This document shows, one piece after another, positions 1 to 7,932 of a stretch of 64,000 nucleotides of DNA (within the stretch, counting starts at the first letter, position 1; each line of letters opens with the position of its first letter). The notes under the pieces are model-generated. The model was not told the DNA's origin. It saw only the letters and a program-made list of their open reading frames with translations, and made no database searches. Location of the stretch: positions 1 to 64,000 of the forward strand of contig CAMWXE010000017.1 of assembly GCA_947178145.1 (NCBI GenBank), read 5' to 3'. A program made the position numbers and the translations under genes. The DNA comes from an uncultured Lachnospiraceae bacterium. Lineage in GTDB: Bacteria > Bacillota > Clostridia > Lachnospirales > Lachnospiraceae.

Positions 1-52
1 CACTCGAAGAAATATCCTGCGCAATCTGTATCACTTATTTTCCTACAGATCC
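1..52. repeat. Right end of GGAACTG-family miniature element
   Basis: The first 52 bases match the right-hand 50 or so bases of the complete element at 39487-39659: both carry AAATATCCT, then GCAATCTGTATCACTTATTT, then CCTACAG before the end. Here the end is CAGATCC rather than CAGTTCC, as in the copy at 7861. TAA follows, which would be the target duplication. The left end lies outside the window. Confidence 0.7.
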
Positions 53-204
53 TAATGTCATGTATCAGGCGGGATTATTTCTACGGACATTCCAGGGAAG
101 ATAGGCGGCCATACGGCCTGTGGGGGAATGATGGCAGTTTCCAGGCCACATAGCGTTTTGTGTGGAGGAGGGTGATTATAAAAGAAAAGCAGGGAGGCAG
201 CAGA

Positions 205-534
205 GTGACAACGAGAGAAGAGGCATTGAACTATGGGCTTACGTTTCCTGATGTGTATCAGGATGCCCCGTTTCATGATGAGAACTGGATACTGGTGCGA
301 TATAAGAAAAATAAGAAGGCATTTCTGTGGACGTATGAGTATCAGAATCAGATGCGCATCAATATCAAAGTTGAGCCGGAATGGAGAGATTTCTGGAGAG
401 ATACATACAAGTCTGTGATTCCAGGATACCATCAGAACAAGGAGCACTGGAATACAGTGATTCTTGATGGGAGCATTCCTGACGAAGATGTAAAGCGGAT
501 GATTGCGGAGAGCTATGATCTGATCACTCGCTGA
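205..534 (+). CDS. MmcQ/YjbR family protein
   Basis: A 109-residue protein that looks like the MmcQ/YjbR family (small CyaY-like fold, often annotated as DNA-binding, role unproven). It shows the family pattern of an N-terminal helix, FPDVYQDAPFHDENWILVRYKKNKKAFLW, and a C-terminal segment with HWNTVILDGSIPDEDVKRMIAESYDLI. The GTG at 205 is chosen because AGGGAGG lies 8 bases upstream; an in-frame GTG at 160 has no ribosome site and would add 15 residues not expected in the family. It is a single gene with no clear operon partner. Confidence 0.8.
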   Translation: MTTREEALNYGLTFPDVYQDAPFHDENWILVRYKKNKKAFLWTYEYQNQMRINIKVEPEWRDFWRDTYKSVIPGYHQNKEHWNTVILDGSIPDEDVKRMIAESYDLITR

Positions 535-662
535 TCTGGCTCTTGCGGTTATTGCGATGGGATAGATGGAGCATATAGCTGCAAGTACATTGGAAGCCTG
601 CGTGGCAGAAACGTTACAAGGGATTTCGAAACATGCAGCACAAAAAAAGGAGGGCATATTTT

Positions 663-1496
663 ATGGTAGTGCGATACGATTTATCAGCAATTGATATGGT
701 TAAGATGCTTGGCTGTACGAGGCCGCCTGGCAGGGAGGAATGGGAAGATTTGCGGAAAAGATACAATCCCTCGCTTCCGATGGACATGACAAGGCTGGAG
801 CGTTTTCAGGAGGAATACCATCAAACGATTCCGCCGATGCTGTACGAATTTTTGCGTCTGGCAAATGATCATCCGCTGTTTGAGACGGCAGATATCTGGG
901 CAGCAGGTTCATGCCTCCCGTATTTCTCCTATGAAGATATTGAAGAGCAGATTGAGGAGGACAGGGATTACTGGGAGGAGACGCCAGAAGATCGGGCGGA
1001 GGATGAGTATTATCAATTATCGCAAATCCCCAGAGAGCAGTGGAAAGAGTCTGTTCTCAATTATCTGTACATTGGCAGCGACTATGCCGCCGGGGTTGTA
1101 AACTTTGGTATTTGTGAGACGGATCTGGATCGGGAGGATCCGCCTGTCTATTATCTCCATGAGGCGGGGTCTGTAAAGGATTGGAAAGTGATTGCAGATA
1201 CGTTATCCGACTTTCTTGGCGGAATTGTCTGTGATATGCTTGCGGGTGTCCAATACACGACAGCGAAGGATTATTTGGAAAAGAGAGGGTGGGAGTTTAT
1301 TGAGTCAGGATACAGCTCCGGGGAAGAACTGTGCAATCAGTTGGCGCAGCGGCAAATTGACCTGTCTGCAATGAAAAAATATCCTTCTGTTTATGGGACA
1401 GATGCGACTTACTGCCTCTGCGCAGACGAGGAGGCAGGGAGATTGTATTTGACTGTAGATGACAAAAAGCTATTGGTGATTCAAAAAACAGAATAA
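663..1496 (+). CDS. SMI1/KNR4 (SUKH)-like protein
   Basis: A 277-residue acidic soluble protein. Residues 30-130 (ERFQEEYHQTIPPMLYEFLR, then a loop and FSYEDIEEQIEEDRDY) resemble the SMI1/KNR4 or SUKH fold, which is common in contact-dependent toxin immunity proteins and in stand-alone housekeeping copies. No toxin gene is beside it, so an immunity role is not supported here. The ATG at 663 has AAGGAGGG at the right distance; an in-frame upstream ATG at 633 lacks one. A strong hairpin terminator follows. The family call is moderate and the function is unknown. Confidence 0.6.
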   Translation: MVVRYDLSAIDMVKMLGCTRPPGREEWEDLRKRYNPSLPMDMTRLERFQEEYHQTIPPMLYEFLRLANDHPLFETADIWAAGSCLPYFSYEDIEEQIEEDRDYWEETPEDRAEDEYYQLSQIPREQWKESVLNYLYIGSDYAAGVVNFGICETDLDREDPPVYYLHEAGSVKDWKVIADTLSDFLGGIVCDMLAGVQYTTAKDYLEKRGWEFIESGYSSGEELCNQLAQRQIDLSAMKKYPSVYGTDATYCLCADEEAGRLYLTVDDKKLLVIQKTE

Positions 1497-1528
1497 AACT
1501 GTAAAAAATGATTGCATTCAGAACAAAT

Positions 1529-1595
1529 GTGTGATAAGATAAAAGCGAACAAAAATTTGGAAATTCTGTTCGAAAATATCTTGTCACACTTTTTT
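1529..1595 (+). terminator. Long rho-independent terminator
   Basis: GTGTGATAAGATA (1529-1541) pairs with TATCTTGTCACAC (1577-1589) at 12 of 13 positions, and an inner CGAACA/TGTTCG pair extends the stem. Six or more T follow from 1590. It ends the SUKH-like gene. The rest of the 195-base gap up to 1692 holds an AT-rich stretch with CATAGATATTATT-like direct repeats and no gene. Confidence 0.8.
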
Positions 1596-1691
1596 GCATT
1601 TGAGTGCAGCACTTGCGATTCATAGATATTATTCATAGATATTATGAAATAGATATTATTCATAAATACCATTCAGATAGAGGTTAGAAGT

Positions 1692-3110
1692 ATGGACGAT
1701 CTTATTCAAAACAAATTGACATCCTGCGAAATCGATACTGTCGCAAATTGTAAAATCAATCATCAGATCGATATACAATCCGGTCCTGAACTGTGCACAA
1801 CATCGACACAGACGATTATGGAGAAGCTTTCTATATTGACGGATGCCGCGAAATACGATGTGGCATGCACCAGCTCAGGCGTTGACAGGAAAGGAAACGG
1901 GCGCGATATGGGCAGTTGTGTGTCGGCCGGCATCTGTCACAGTTTTTCCGCGGATGGCCGATGCATTTCGCTGTTAAAGATCCTGATGTCAAACGAGTGT
2001 GTCTACGATTGTAAGTACTGTGTGAACCGCAGAAGCAACGATGTGCCGCGGGCGACCTTCACGCCGGACGAAATCTGTGAGCTGACTATGAATTTTTACA
2101 GGCGGAATTATATCGAAGGCCTGTTTTTGAGCTCGGGGATTATCAACAACCCAAGTTATACGATGGAACTGATTTATAAGACATTGTATAAGCTGAGAAC
2201 TGTGTACCGCTTTCGCGGGTATGTGCATGTAAAGGGAATCCCGGGTACAGATCCGATGCTGATTCAGCAGATTGGATATCTGACGGACCGAATGAGTGTA
2301 AACCTGGAGCTTCCCACAGCGGAAGGGCTGGAAAAGCTTGCGCCCAACAAACACAGAAAAACGATTCTCACGCCAATGCGGCAGATTCAAAATGGCATTG
2401 CACAGGGAAAACAGGAGCTCGCGCTATATCGGAGTGCGCCGTCATTCGTCCCGGCAGGGCAGTCCACGCAGATGATCATCGGAGCGACGCCGGAGAGCGA
2501 TTATCAGATCATGTCGGTCGCGGAGGGACTGTATGACAAGTTTGGCATGAAGCGTGTATTTTATTCTGCCTATGTGGGGGTCAACGAGGACAAGGCGCTT
2601 CCATCTGTGCAGACAGCCTCCCCGCTTCTGCGGGAGCACAGGCTATATCAGGCGGACTGGCTGCTGCGGTTTTACCAGTTCCGGGTGGATGAGCTGCTGA
2701 ATGAAAAGCACCAGAATTTCAATGTGCTGCTGGACCCGAAGTGCGACTGGGCGCTGCAGCATTTGGAGCAGTTTCCGGTGGAAATCAACAGGGCGGACTA
2801 TCAGATGCTTCTGCGCGTGCCGGGGATCGGAGTAAAGAGTGCGCAGCGCATCTGCAAGGCGAGGAAGAGCGGGGCGCTCAATTTTGACAATCTCAAGAAA
2901 ATCGGTGTGGTCTTAAAGAGGGCCTTGTATTTTATTACCTGCAATGGGAAGATGATGTATCACACCAGGATAGAGGAAGACTATATCACACGAAATCTTC
3001 TGGCAGAGCATGAGAAGCTTCCGTTTGATAAGGATGGCATGACATACAGGCAGTTGTCGCTGTTTGACGATGCGCAGGAGAATGTGGAGTTGTTTGATAA
3101 AATAAGTTGA
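1692..3110 (+). CDS. Radical SAM protein, putative DNA modification/repair
   Basis: A 472-residue protein of the radical SAM family usually annotated as putative DNA modification/repair protein (the type linked to uracil-DNA-glycosylase-like partners). The iron-sulfur motif CxxxCxxC is C103-C107-C110 in NECVYDCKYCVNR. The C-terminus has a helix-hairpin-helix (about residues 374-392, LLRVPGIGVKSAQRI), which typically contacts DNA. The next gene is its usual genomic partner. The ATG at 1692 has a modest site (AGAGG); it gives about 40 residues before the conserved MEKLSILTDAAKYDVACTSS start, so the true start could be 1818, although that ATG has no visible ribosome site. The reaction is not known. 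Confidence 0.88.
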   Translation: MDDLIQNKLTSCEIDTVANCKINHQIDIQSGPELCTTSTQTIMEKLSILTDAAKYDVACTSSGVDRKGNGRDMGSCVSAGICHSFSADGRCISLLKILMSNECVYDCKYCVNRRSNDVPRATFTPDEICELTMNFYRRNYIEGLFLSSGIINNPSYTMELIYKTLYKLRTVYRFRGYVHVKGIPGTDPMLIQQIGYLTDRMSVNLELPTAEGLEKLAPNKHRKTILTPMRQIQNGIAQGKQELALYRSAPSFVPAGQSTQMIIGATPESDYQIMSVAEGLYDKFGMKRVFYSAYVGVNEDKALPSVQTASPLLREHRLYQADWLLRFYQFRVDELLNEKHQNFNVLLDPKCDWALQHLEQFPVEINRADYQMLLRVPGIGVKSAQRICKARKSGALNFDNLKKIGVVLKRALYFITCNGKMMYHTRIEEDYITRNLLAEHEKLPFDKDGMTYRQLSLFDDAQENVELFDKIS

Positions 3111-3308
3111 TAGTACATGTGTTAAAATGTGTTTGTCACAGGTGATGTGCAGATTCTCATCGTGTGCTGGTACTCCGATTTCTGACAGGATGGAGTAAGG
3201 AGCTGAAAAAGAATAACGTTGCTGTCTGAGTGAAATGGGCGTACGAAAGCGGAGTGGAATACTGATGATTGGCGGCATTGTTTTGCCGTGATAACGGGAG
3301 AGGATGGT

Positions 3309-4094
3309 ATGGAGGAGTATATTTTAATATGCGAGGACAGCACGGAGGGAATTCTTACAGGTGTCTATGAGGCATATCAGTTCAAGAAGAGGATGGGGAT
3401 AGCAAGTCATGATAGTATTCACCTTGTGACGAAAGAACCTGATATGCAGCGGCTGTTTACAGAGTATGACCATATTCAGACCGATTATGAGAAAGCGGGG
3501 AAAGTTACAAATACCATAGTTCGACAGCTGGGAAACGAGACTTGGTACAGGCTGAGCATGGCGATGGTATCCTGCTTTGAAGAGAAAGCAGACGCGGTGT
3601 ACCATACGATTGTGTCAGGACTGAAAATGCAGGACAGACACATAACGGACAGGCTGCAGGAGGACTGCGTACAGCAGGCTTTCCGGTGTGCGAGGGCATC
3701 TGACAATGAACTATGCCATCTGAAACAATTCCTGCGTTTTTCAGAACTGCAAAATGGAATGCTCTATGCGAAGATTGATGCGAAGCACCATATCCTTCCG
3801 TTTCTGATGCCGCATTTTGCTGACAGGCTGCCGGCAGACAATTTTGTGATCTATGATGAGAATACGCAGATGTTCGGACTGCATGCAAGCTTCAAGAGGT
3901 GGTATCTCATGCAGGGGGCGGATTTTGACGAGCAAAAGCTGGTATATTCGGAGGTAGAGGAGGCGTATCAGAAGTTATTCAGGCAGTTTTGCGACAGCAT
4001 TGCGATCGAGGCGCGCATCAATCCAAGGCTGCAGATGAATATGCTGCCGCTTCGGTTTCGGCCGAATATGACAGAGTTTCAATCATTTGATTGA
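3309..4094 (+). CDS. DUF4130 (TIGR03915-type) DNA metabolism protein
   Basis: A 261-residue protein recognised as the partner of the radical SAM protein just upstream: it starts with YILICEDSTEGILTGVYEAYQFK and ends with LPLRFRPNMTEF, both typical of the SAM-linked DUF4130 family. In other genomes this domain is sometimes fused to a uracil-DNA-glycosylase domain; that part is absent here. The ATG at 3309 has GGGAGAGG 5 bases upstream. The 198-base gap to the radical SAM gene shows no terminator, so co-transcription is plausible. It converges on the LacI gene with only 10 bases between stops. Confidence 0.85.
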   Translation: MEEYILICEDSTEGILTGVYEAYQFKKRMGIASHDSIHLVTKEPDMQRLFTEYDHIQTDYEKAGKVTNTIVRQLGNETWYRLSMAMVSCFEEKADAVYHTIVSGLKMQDRHITDRLQEDCVQQAFRCARASDNELCHLKQFLRFSELQNGMLYAKIDAKHHILPFLMPHFADRLPADNFVIYDENTQMFGLHASFKRWYLMQGADFDEQKLVYSEVEEAYQKLFRQFCDSIAIEARINPRLQMNMLPLRFRPNMTEFQSFD

Positions 4095-4104
4095 AAGAGG
4101 GCGG

Positions 4105-5124
4105 TTAAATATTCTCCAGAATCCGTATATCCACAGCGGTGTAGTTGTATTCTTTTTCAGGCAGCTCGCCGGAAGTGAGGTACGTAAAAAGCAGGTCAAG
4201 CGGTTTTTTGCCCTGAATGCGCGGCTGCTGGCAGATTACTGCGGACAGCACGCCTTCCCGCAAAAATTGCTCTGTTGTGTCGGCCTTGTCAAAAGCAATC
4301 ACACATAGCTTATCTGCCATTCCAAGTGATGTGATTGCACGGCAGCCGCCATACACACCGCCGGCGGCAAAAAAGAGCGCGTTGATTTCAGGATGCTCTT
4401 TTAACAGGCGCAGAGTCTGTTCATAACTTTCGATTTCGTCATCCTGTGTCTCAATAATTGATACAATGTGCATCCGTTCCTGTTCTGACTGAAGTGTGTC
4501 GGTGAATCCGGCAATGCGTTCTGTATGGCAGAGGATATCCGAGGATCCGGTAATGATTCCAATGGAAACAGCGCCATGTGTCATCCGCTTCAACAGACCG
4601 GCAGCAGTAGCGCCGCTTTTGGTGTAGTTGCTTCCGACATAAGCGATTCGCCTGGAATTTTCTATGTCGGTATTTAAAGTGACAACAGGAATTCCCTGTT
4701 CGTGAAGCTCATTGATGCGAACACGGATGCGGTCATCATTGTGCGGCGCGAGTGCAATGCCGTTGACCTCCTCGCTGAGCAGTTCGTCAATAGCATTTAA
4801 TTGTGCATCCACATTGATAGGGATTTGTTTTACGAGAACAGTACAGCTATATCCCGCTAAATCTTCTGCTTTTTCAGTGACTCCTTTTAGAACATCAGCA
4901 AAAAAAGGATTGTCTGTGGAAAACAGGATAACGCCCAGCTTTAATTTCTTTTTCTGGGCAGCAAGCGCTAAGCCCGCTTTGTTTGGCTTGTAGTCGAGGG
5001 CTTTTGCAATCTCGTTGATTTTTTCAGCAGTTGCGGGATTGACAGATCCCCTGTTGTTGAGTACCCTGTCAACGGTTCCGCGGGATACGCCGGCCAGCGC
5101 GGCAATCTCTTTTATTGTTGCCAT
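4105..5124 (-). CDS. LacI family transcriptional regulator
   Basis: A 339-residue LacI/GalR repressor. The N-terminus is a canonical LacI helix-turn-helix (ATIKEIAALAGVSRGTVDRVLNNRG) followed by a hinge and a periplasmic-binding-protein-like sugar domain (KLGVILFSTDNPFFADVLKG through the C-terminus). The GTVDRVLNN variant is typical of regulators whose ligand domain resembles ribose/xylose/allose-type binding proteins. The start at 5124 has AGGAGG 6 bases upstream; a longer frame from 5205 lacks one. It is divergent from the isomerase gene, and operator-like palindromes lie between them, so it probably controls that gene and perhaps itself. The inducer is unknown. Confidence 0.92.
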   Translation of the reverse strand: MATIKEIAALAGVSRGTVDRVLNNRGSVNPATAEKINEIAKALDYKPNKAGLALAAQKKKLKLGVILFSTDNPFFADVLKGVTEKAEDLAGYSCTVLVKQIPINVDAQLNAIDELLSEEVNGIALAPHNDDRIRVRINELHEQGIPVVTLNTDIENSRRIAYVGSNYTKSGATAAGLLKRMTHGAVSIGIITGSSDILCHTERIAGFTDTLQSEQERMHIVSIIETQDDEIESYEQTLRLLKEHPEINALFFAAGGVYGGCRAITSLGMADKLCVIAFDKADTTEQFLREGVLSAVICQQPRIQGKKPLDLLFTYLTSGELPEKEYNYTAVDIRILENI

Positions 5125-5230
5125 ATCGTTCCTCCTGTTATTTGATGGGGAGCTGTTCCTTAGTAACCTTAAAATATTATACTGGAATAAATCCAGTCGA
5201 TGCAAATAGTTCGTTTATATCTTTTTGTCT

Positions 5231-5256
5231 GTTACTGGAACGGAGTGAACAGTAAC
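5231..5256. repeat. GTTAC-family short inverted repeat
   Basis: This 26-base unit starts GTTACTGGAACGG and ends GTGAACAGTAAC. It is the reverse complement of the unit at 22471-22496 with one mismatch. The outer GTTACTG/CAGTAAC arms pair. Related termini occur at 7125-7253 and 51681-51820. It lies between the divergent lacI and isomerase genes, outside the isomerase promoter. Confidence 0.7.
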
Positions 5257-5315
5257 CTGAACAATTCTTCATGATTAGTATAAAGTGATTTTTCAGAAAA
5301 AGCAAGCGGAATGTT

Positions 5316-5323
5316 GCACGTGC
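5316..5323. promoter_or_regulatory. Possible upstream LacI half-operator
   Basis: GCACGTGC is a perfect 8-base palindrome sharing the GTGCAC core with the better operator at 5503-5522, about 190 bases away. Two spaced operators would permit looping by a LacI protein. The 5330-5460 stretch between them is AT-rich without a gene. The assignment is inferred only from the shared core and position. Confidence 0.35.
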
Positions 5324-5464
5324 ACGTTTTGACACATTGCCTGTGTGTTACAGTTCGCACTCGGCAAATTTTGAAAAGAATTTTGGGATTCAAGGGCAAT
5401 TTAGGCATTAATCACAATAATTTTTATGTATTTTGACGAAAATAAAATATTGCAAAATAACTAC

Positions 5465-5493
5465 TTGATTTTTAATGTAACACACACTATTAT
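5465..5493 (+). promoter_or_regulatory. Promoter of the isomerase gene
   Basis: TTGATT (5465-5470), a 17-base spacer and TATTAT (5488-5493) form a sigma-A type promoter. The expected transcription start, near 5500, sits at the edge of the operator at 5503-5522, so a bound repressor would block initiation. Confidence 0.75.
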
Positions 5494-5502
5494 GAAGTTA
5501 GC

Positions 5503-5522
5503 TGCTGGTGCGTGCACGAGCA
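5503..5522. promoter_or_regulatory. LacI operator, isomerase promoter
   Basis: TGCTGGTGCG followed by TGCACGAGCA is an inverted repeat with 8 of 10 matching pairs and a central GTGCAC-like core. It starts about 10 bases after the -10 box, the classical position for a LacI repressor. The divergent LacI gene at 4105-5124 is the natural candidate to bind it. Confidence 0.7.
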
Positions 5523-5625
5523 CAGAAATAGGCTGATGTGATATGGAGTGTACTGTTTTTTGCAAAGAAAAGCGGTGTTGTAGGGCAATAGAGATATTGC
5601 TTTGTCGATTAAGGAGGATTTCAAA

Positions 5626-7110
5626 ATGAATAATTTACCACAGGTAAAAGTAGGTATTGTAGCAGTAAGCCGTGACTGTTTTCCTGAGAGTTTGTCAGTG
5701 AACAGAAGAAAGGCTTTAGTCAAGGCATATGCCGATAAGTATGGCATGGATGGCATCTATGAATGTCCTGTATGTATTGTGGAGAGTGAGATACATATGG
5801 TACAGGCGCTTGAGGATATCAAGAAGGCAGGCTGCAACGCTCTCTGCGTATATCTTGGAAACTTTGGTCCTGAGATTTCAGAGACACTTCTCGCAAAGCA
5901 TTTTGATGGTCCTGCTATGTTTATCGCAGCAGCGGAGGAGACACAGAATGATCTTGTCGGCGGACGCGGAGATGCGTACTGCGGCATGTTAAATGCAAGC
6001 TATAACCTGAAGCTTCGCAATATCAAGGCATATATTCCTGAATATCCGGTAGGAACAGCGGAGGAATGTGCAGACATGATCAATGAGTTTCTGCCGATCG
6101 CAAGAGCGATTGTCGGACTTTCTGATTTAAAAATTATTTCTTTCGGACCCAGACCGCTCAACTTCCTTGCATGTAATGCACCGATTAAGCAGCTTTACAA
6201 CATCGGTGTCGAGATCGAGGAGAACTCAGAGCTTGACTTGTTTGAGGCATTCAAGAAGCATGACGGGGACGAGAGAATTCCTGCAAAGGTGAAGGAGATG
6301 GAGGCAGAGCTCGGAGAGGGCAATATGAAGCCGGAAGTACTGCCAAAGCTTGCGCAGTATGAGCTGACACTTCTTGACTGGGTTGAGGCGCACAGAGGAT
6401 ACCGCAAGTATGTAGCGATTGCCGGAAAGTGCTGGCCTGCATTCCAGACACAGTTTGGTTTTGTGCCTTGTTATGTGAACAGCCGTCTTACTGGTATGGG
6501 CATTCCGGTATCCTGCGAGGTTGATATCTATGGCTGTCTGAGCGAATTCATTGGTACATGCGTGAGCCAGGATGCGGTTACCCTGCTCGACATCAACAAC
6601 ACAGTACCTGCTGACATGTATAACGAGTCGATTAAAGACAAGTTTCACTATACACATAATGATACATTCATGGGCTTCCATTGTGGAAATACCAATACGA
6701 AGAAGCTTAGTTTCTGCAGCATGAAGTACCAGATGATCATGGCCAGGACACTTCCAGAGGAGGTTACACAAGGTACACTTGAGGGCGATATCATTCCAGG
6801 GGATATCACATTCTACCGTTTACAGTCTACAGCGGACTGCAAGCTTCGCGCGTACATCGCACAGGGCGAGGTTCTTCCGGTAGCGACAAAGTCTTTCGGA
6901 AGTATCGGTGTATTCGCGATTCCTGAGATGCAACGTTTCTATCGCCATGTATTGATCGAGAAGAATTATCCGCACCATGGTGCAGTTGCCTTTGGACACT
7001 TTGGAAAGGCACTGTATGAGGTATTTAAGTACATCGGAGTGCCTGTGGAAGATTTGAACTACAACCAGCCGAAATCGCTTCCATATCCTACGGAGAATCC
7101 ATTTGCGTAG
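5626..7110 (+). CDS. L-fucose/L-arabinose isomerase family protein
   Basis: A 494-residue cytoplasmic protein of the fucose/arabinose isomerase superfamily, aldose-ketose isomerases that use a divalent metal. Family-like segments include VGIVAVSRDCFPESL, the two-domain N-terminal region with LCVYLGNFGPE, and the C-terminal domain with FMGFHCGNTNTK and GSIGVFAIPEM. The sugar cannot be told from sequence alone. AAGGAGG lies 9 bases before the ATG at 5626. The gene stands alone behind its own LacI-controlled promoter, without the kinase or aldolase seen in complete fucose or arabinose operons, so its substrate pathway must be completed elsewhere. Confidence 0.85.
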   Translation: MNNLPQVKVGIVAVSRDCFPESLSVNRRKALVKAYADKYGMDGIYECPVCIVESEIHMVQALEDIKKAGCNALCVYLGNFGPEISETLLAKHFDGPAMFIAAAEETQNDLVGGRGDAYCGMLNASYNLKLRNIKAYIPEYPVGTAEECADMINEFLPIARAIVGLSDLKIISFGPRPLNFLACNAPIKQLYNIGVEIEENSELDLFEAFKKHDGDERIPAKVKEMEAELGEGNMKPEVLPKLAQYELTLLDWVEAHRGYRKYVAIAGKCWPAFQTQFGFVPCYVNSRLTGMGIPVSCEVDIYGCLSEFIGTCVSQDAVTLLDINNTVPADMYNESIKDKFHYTHNDTFMGFHCGNTNTKKLSFCSMKYQMIMARTLPEEVTQGTLEGDIIPGDITFYRLQSTADCKLRAYIAQGEVLPVATKSFGSIGVFAIPEMQRFYRHVLIEKNYPHHGAVAFGHFGKALYEVFKYIGVPVEDLNYNQPKSLPYPTENPFA

Positions 7111-7124
7111 ACAGAGAGCCGATC

Positions 7125-7253
7125 GTTACTGTTCACACATCCATTAAAGTAGAGGAATGATGTTCCTTTAATCAAGTTGTGTGCAATATTTGGTGCTGTT
7201 TACGCCTTCAAGAAACAAAATTGTGCCAAAATCAGATGGGAGTGAACAATAAC
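7125..7253. repeat. GTTAC-family miniature inverted-repeat element
   Basis: GTTACTGTTCAC (7125-7136) and GTGAACAATAAC (7242-7253) form 11 of 12 matching terminal inverted repeats, with further pairing of CATC and GATG just inside. The 129-base unit follows the isomerase stop codon and has no reading frame of note. It is a longer relative of the 26-base units at 5231 and 22471. The remaining gap to 7556 shows no supported gene. Confidence 0.5.
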
Positions 7254-7556
7254 AGCTGATTTTGGAATATCCGTACCAGAAGTATTGCGGCATCGTTCTG
7301 AGAGTTTAAAATGAGTTAAATTTGGAACAGGGAAGTGTTGTGCAAGGGCGAAAGACGTACAGAAATTCGCCCTTGCTTTTCTGTACAGCAGACAGAGCAA
7401 TCTGGATGAGTGGAAAGATGAGCCGCGACCAGCCCGGGCAGGGAGACGAAGCGTTCTGCAATCGGATCGGCGGGCCACACACCCGTCATTTTTTTATAAC
7501 TGACAGAAAAAAATATTAGGGTATTATCAAAATGAAGAAAACTGACAAACAAGTAA

Positions 7557-7585
7557 TTGACATTCTCTCACAATGCGTTTATACT
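7557..7585 (+). promoter_or_regulatory. Near-consensus sigma-A promoter
   Basis: TTGACA (7557-7562), a 17-base spacer and TATACT (7580-7585) make one of the best promoters in the window. It drives the 25-codon ORF at 7635 and, if the terminator at 7765-7796 is passed, the ABC/DUF1854 operon. Confidence 0.85.
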
Positions 7586-7634
7586 ATAAACGATTCATAG
7601 TAAAATACAAAAATAAAGAAAGGAGGCAGACGAT

Positions 7635-7712
7635 ATGTTAAACAACAACAGAATTATCAAATTATTTCAACAGAATAATTACCAAAATGCCTCCCAGGAT
7701 ATTGCAAATTGA
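7635..7712 (+). CDS. 25-codon small ORF, leader or precursor peptide
   Basis: This short frame encodes MLNNNRIIKLFQQNNYQNAS and five further residues (QDIAN). It has an excellent ribosome site (AAAGGAGGC) and a near-consensus promoter 50 bases upstream, and it ends 52 bases before a terminator. It is rich in Asn, Gln and Ile. The ribosome-site bases GGAGGCA (7622-7628) are exactly complementary to TGCCTCC (7688-7694) inside the ORF, so the mRNA could fold to hide its own start. Two readings fit: a leader peptide whose translation governs read-through into the exporters, or a small secreted or regulatory peptide. Nothing identifies it by homology. Confidence 0.55.
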   Translation: MLNNNRIIKLFQQNNYQNASQDIAN

Positions 7713-7764
7713 ATTCGTATACATTTTCCGGCAGTTCTTTCAAGAAGGAAAAGGTCTGATGCGT

Positions 7765-7796
7765 CACGGTTGTCTCCAGGAGCCGTGGCTTTTTTT
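7765..7796 (+). terminator. Terminator or attenuator before the ABC operon
   Basis: CACGG (7765-7769) pairs with CCGTG (7783-7787), an inner CTC/GAG pair tightens the loop, and seven T follow (7790-7796). It lies between the strong promoter and the first exporter gene, with no second obvious promoter before 7933, so partial read-through is required unless a promoter was missed. Confidence 0.7.
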
Positions 7797-7860
7797 GTGC
7801 ATACGCCAACGCAGAGGAAATACGACGCGGAGTGGCGCATCCATATATTTGCAGTTCTTA

Positions 7861-7890
7861 GGATCTGTATCACTTATTTTCCTACAGATC
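7861..7890. repeat. Minimal GGAACTG-family element with TTA duplications
   Basis: GGATCTGTA pairs with TACAGATCC around CACTTATTTTCC. TTA stands on both sides (7858-7860 and 7891-7893), the same 3-base duplication seen at the complete element at 39487. The T-to-A change in both arms is compensatory, which keeps the hairpin. It looks like an internally deleted copy, and it lies 43 bases before the first exporter start. Confidence 0.65.
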
Positions 7891-7932
7891 CTTATCGGGA
7901 GATTTCAGTGAAGCTGAAAGATGGAGGGTGAA

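Noticed and set aside
7765-7796. A riboswitch in the leader of the exporter operon
   Set aside because: No conserved core of a known riboswitch class could be recognised; only a short ORF and a simple terminator hairpin are visible.
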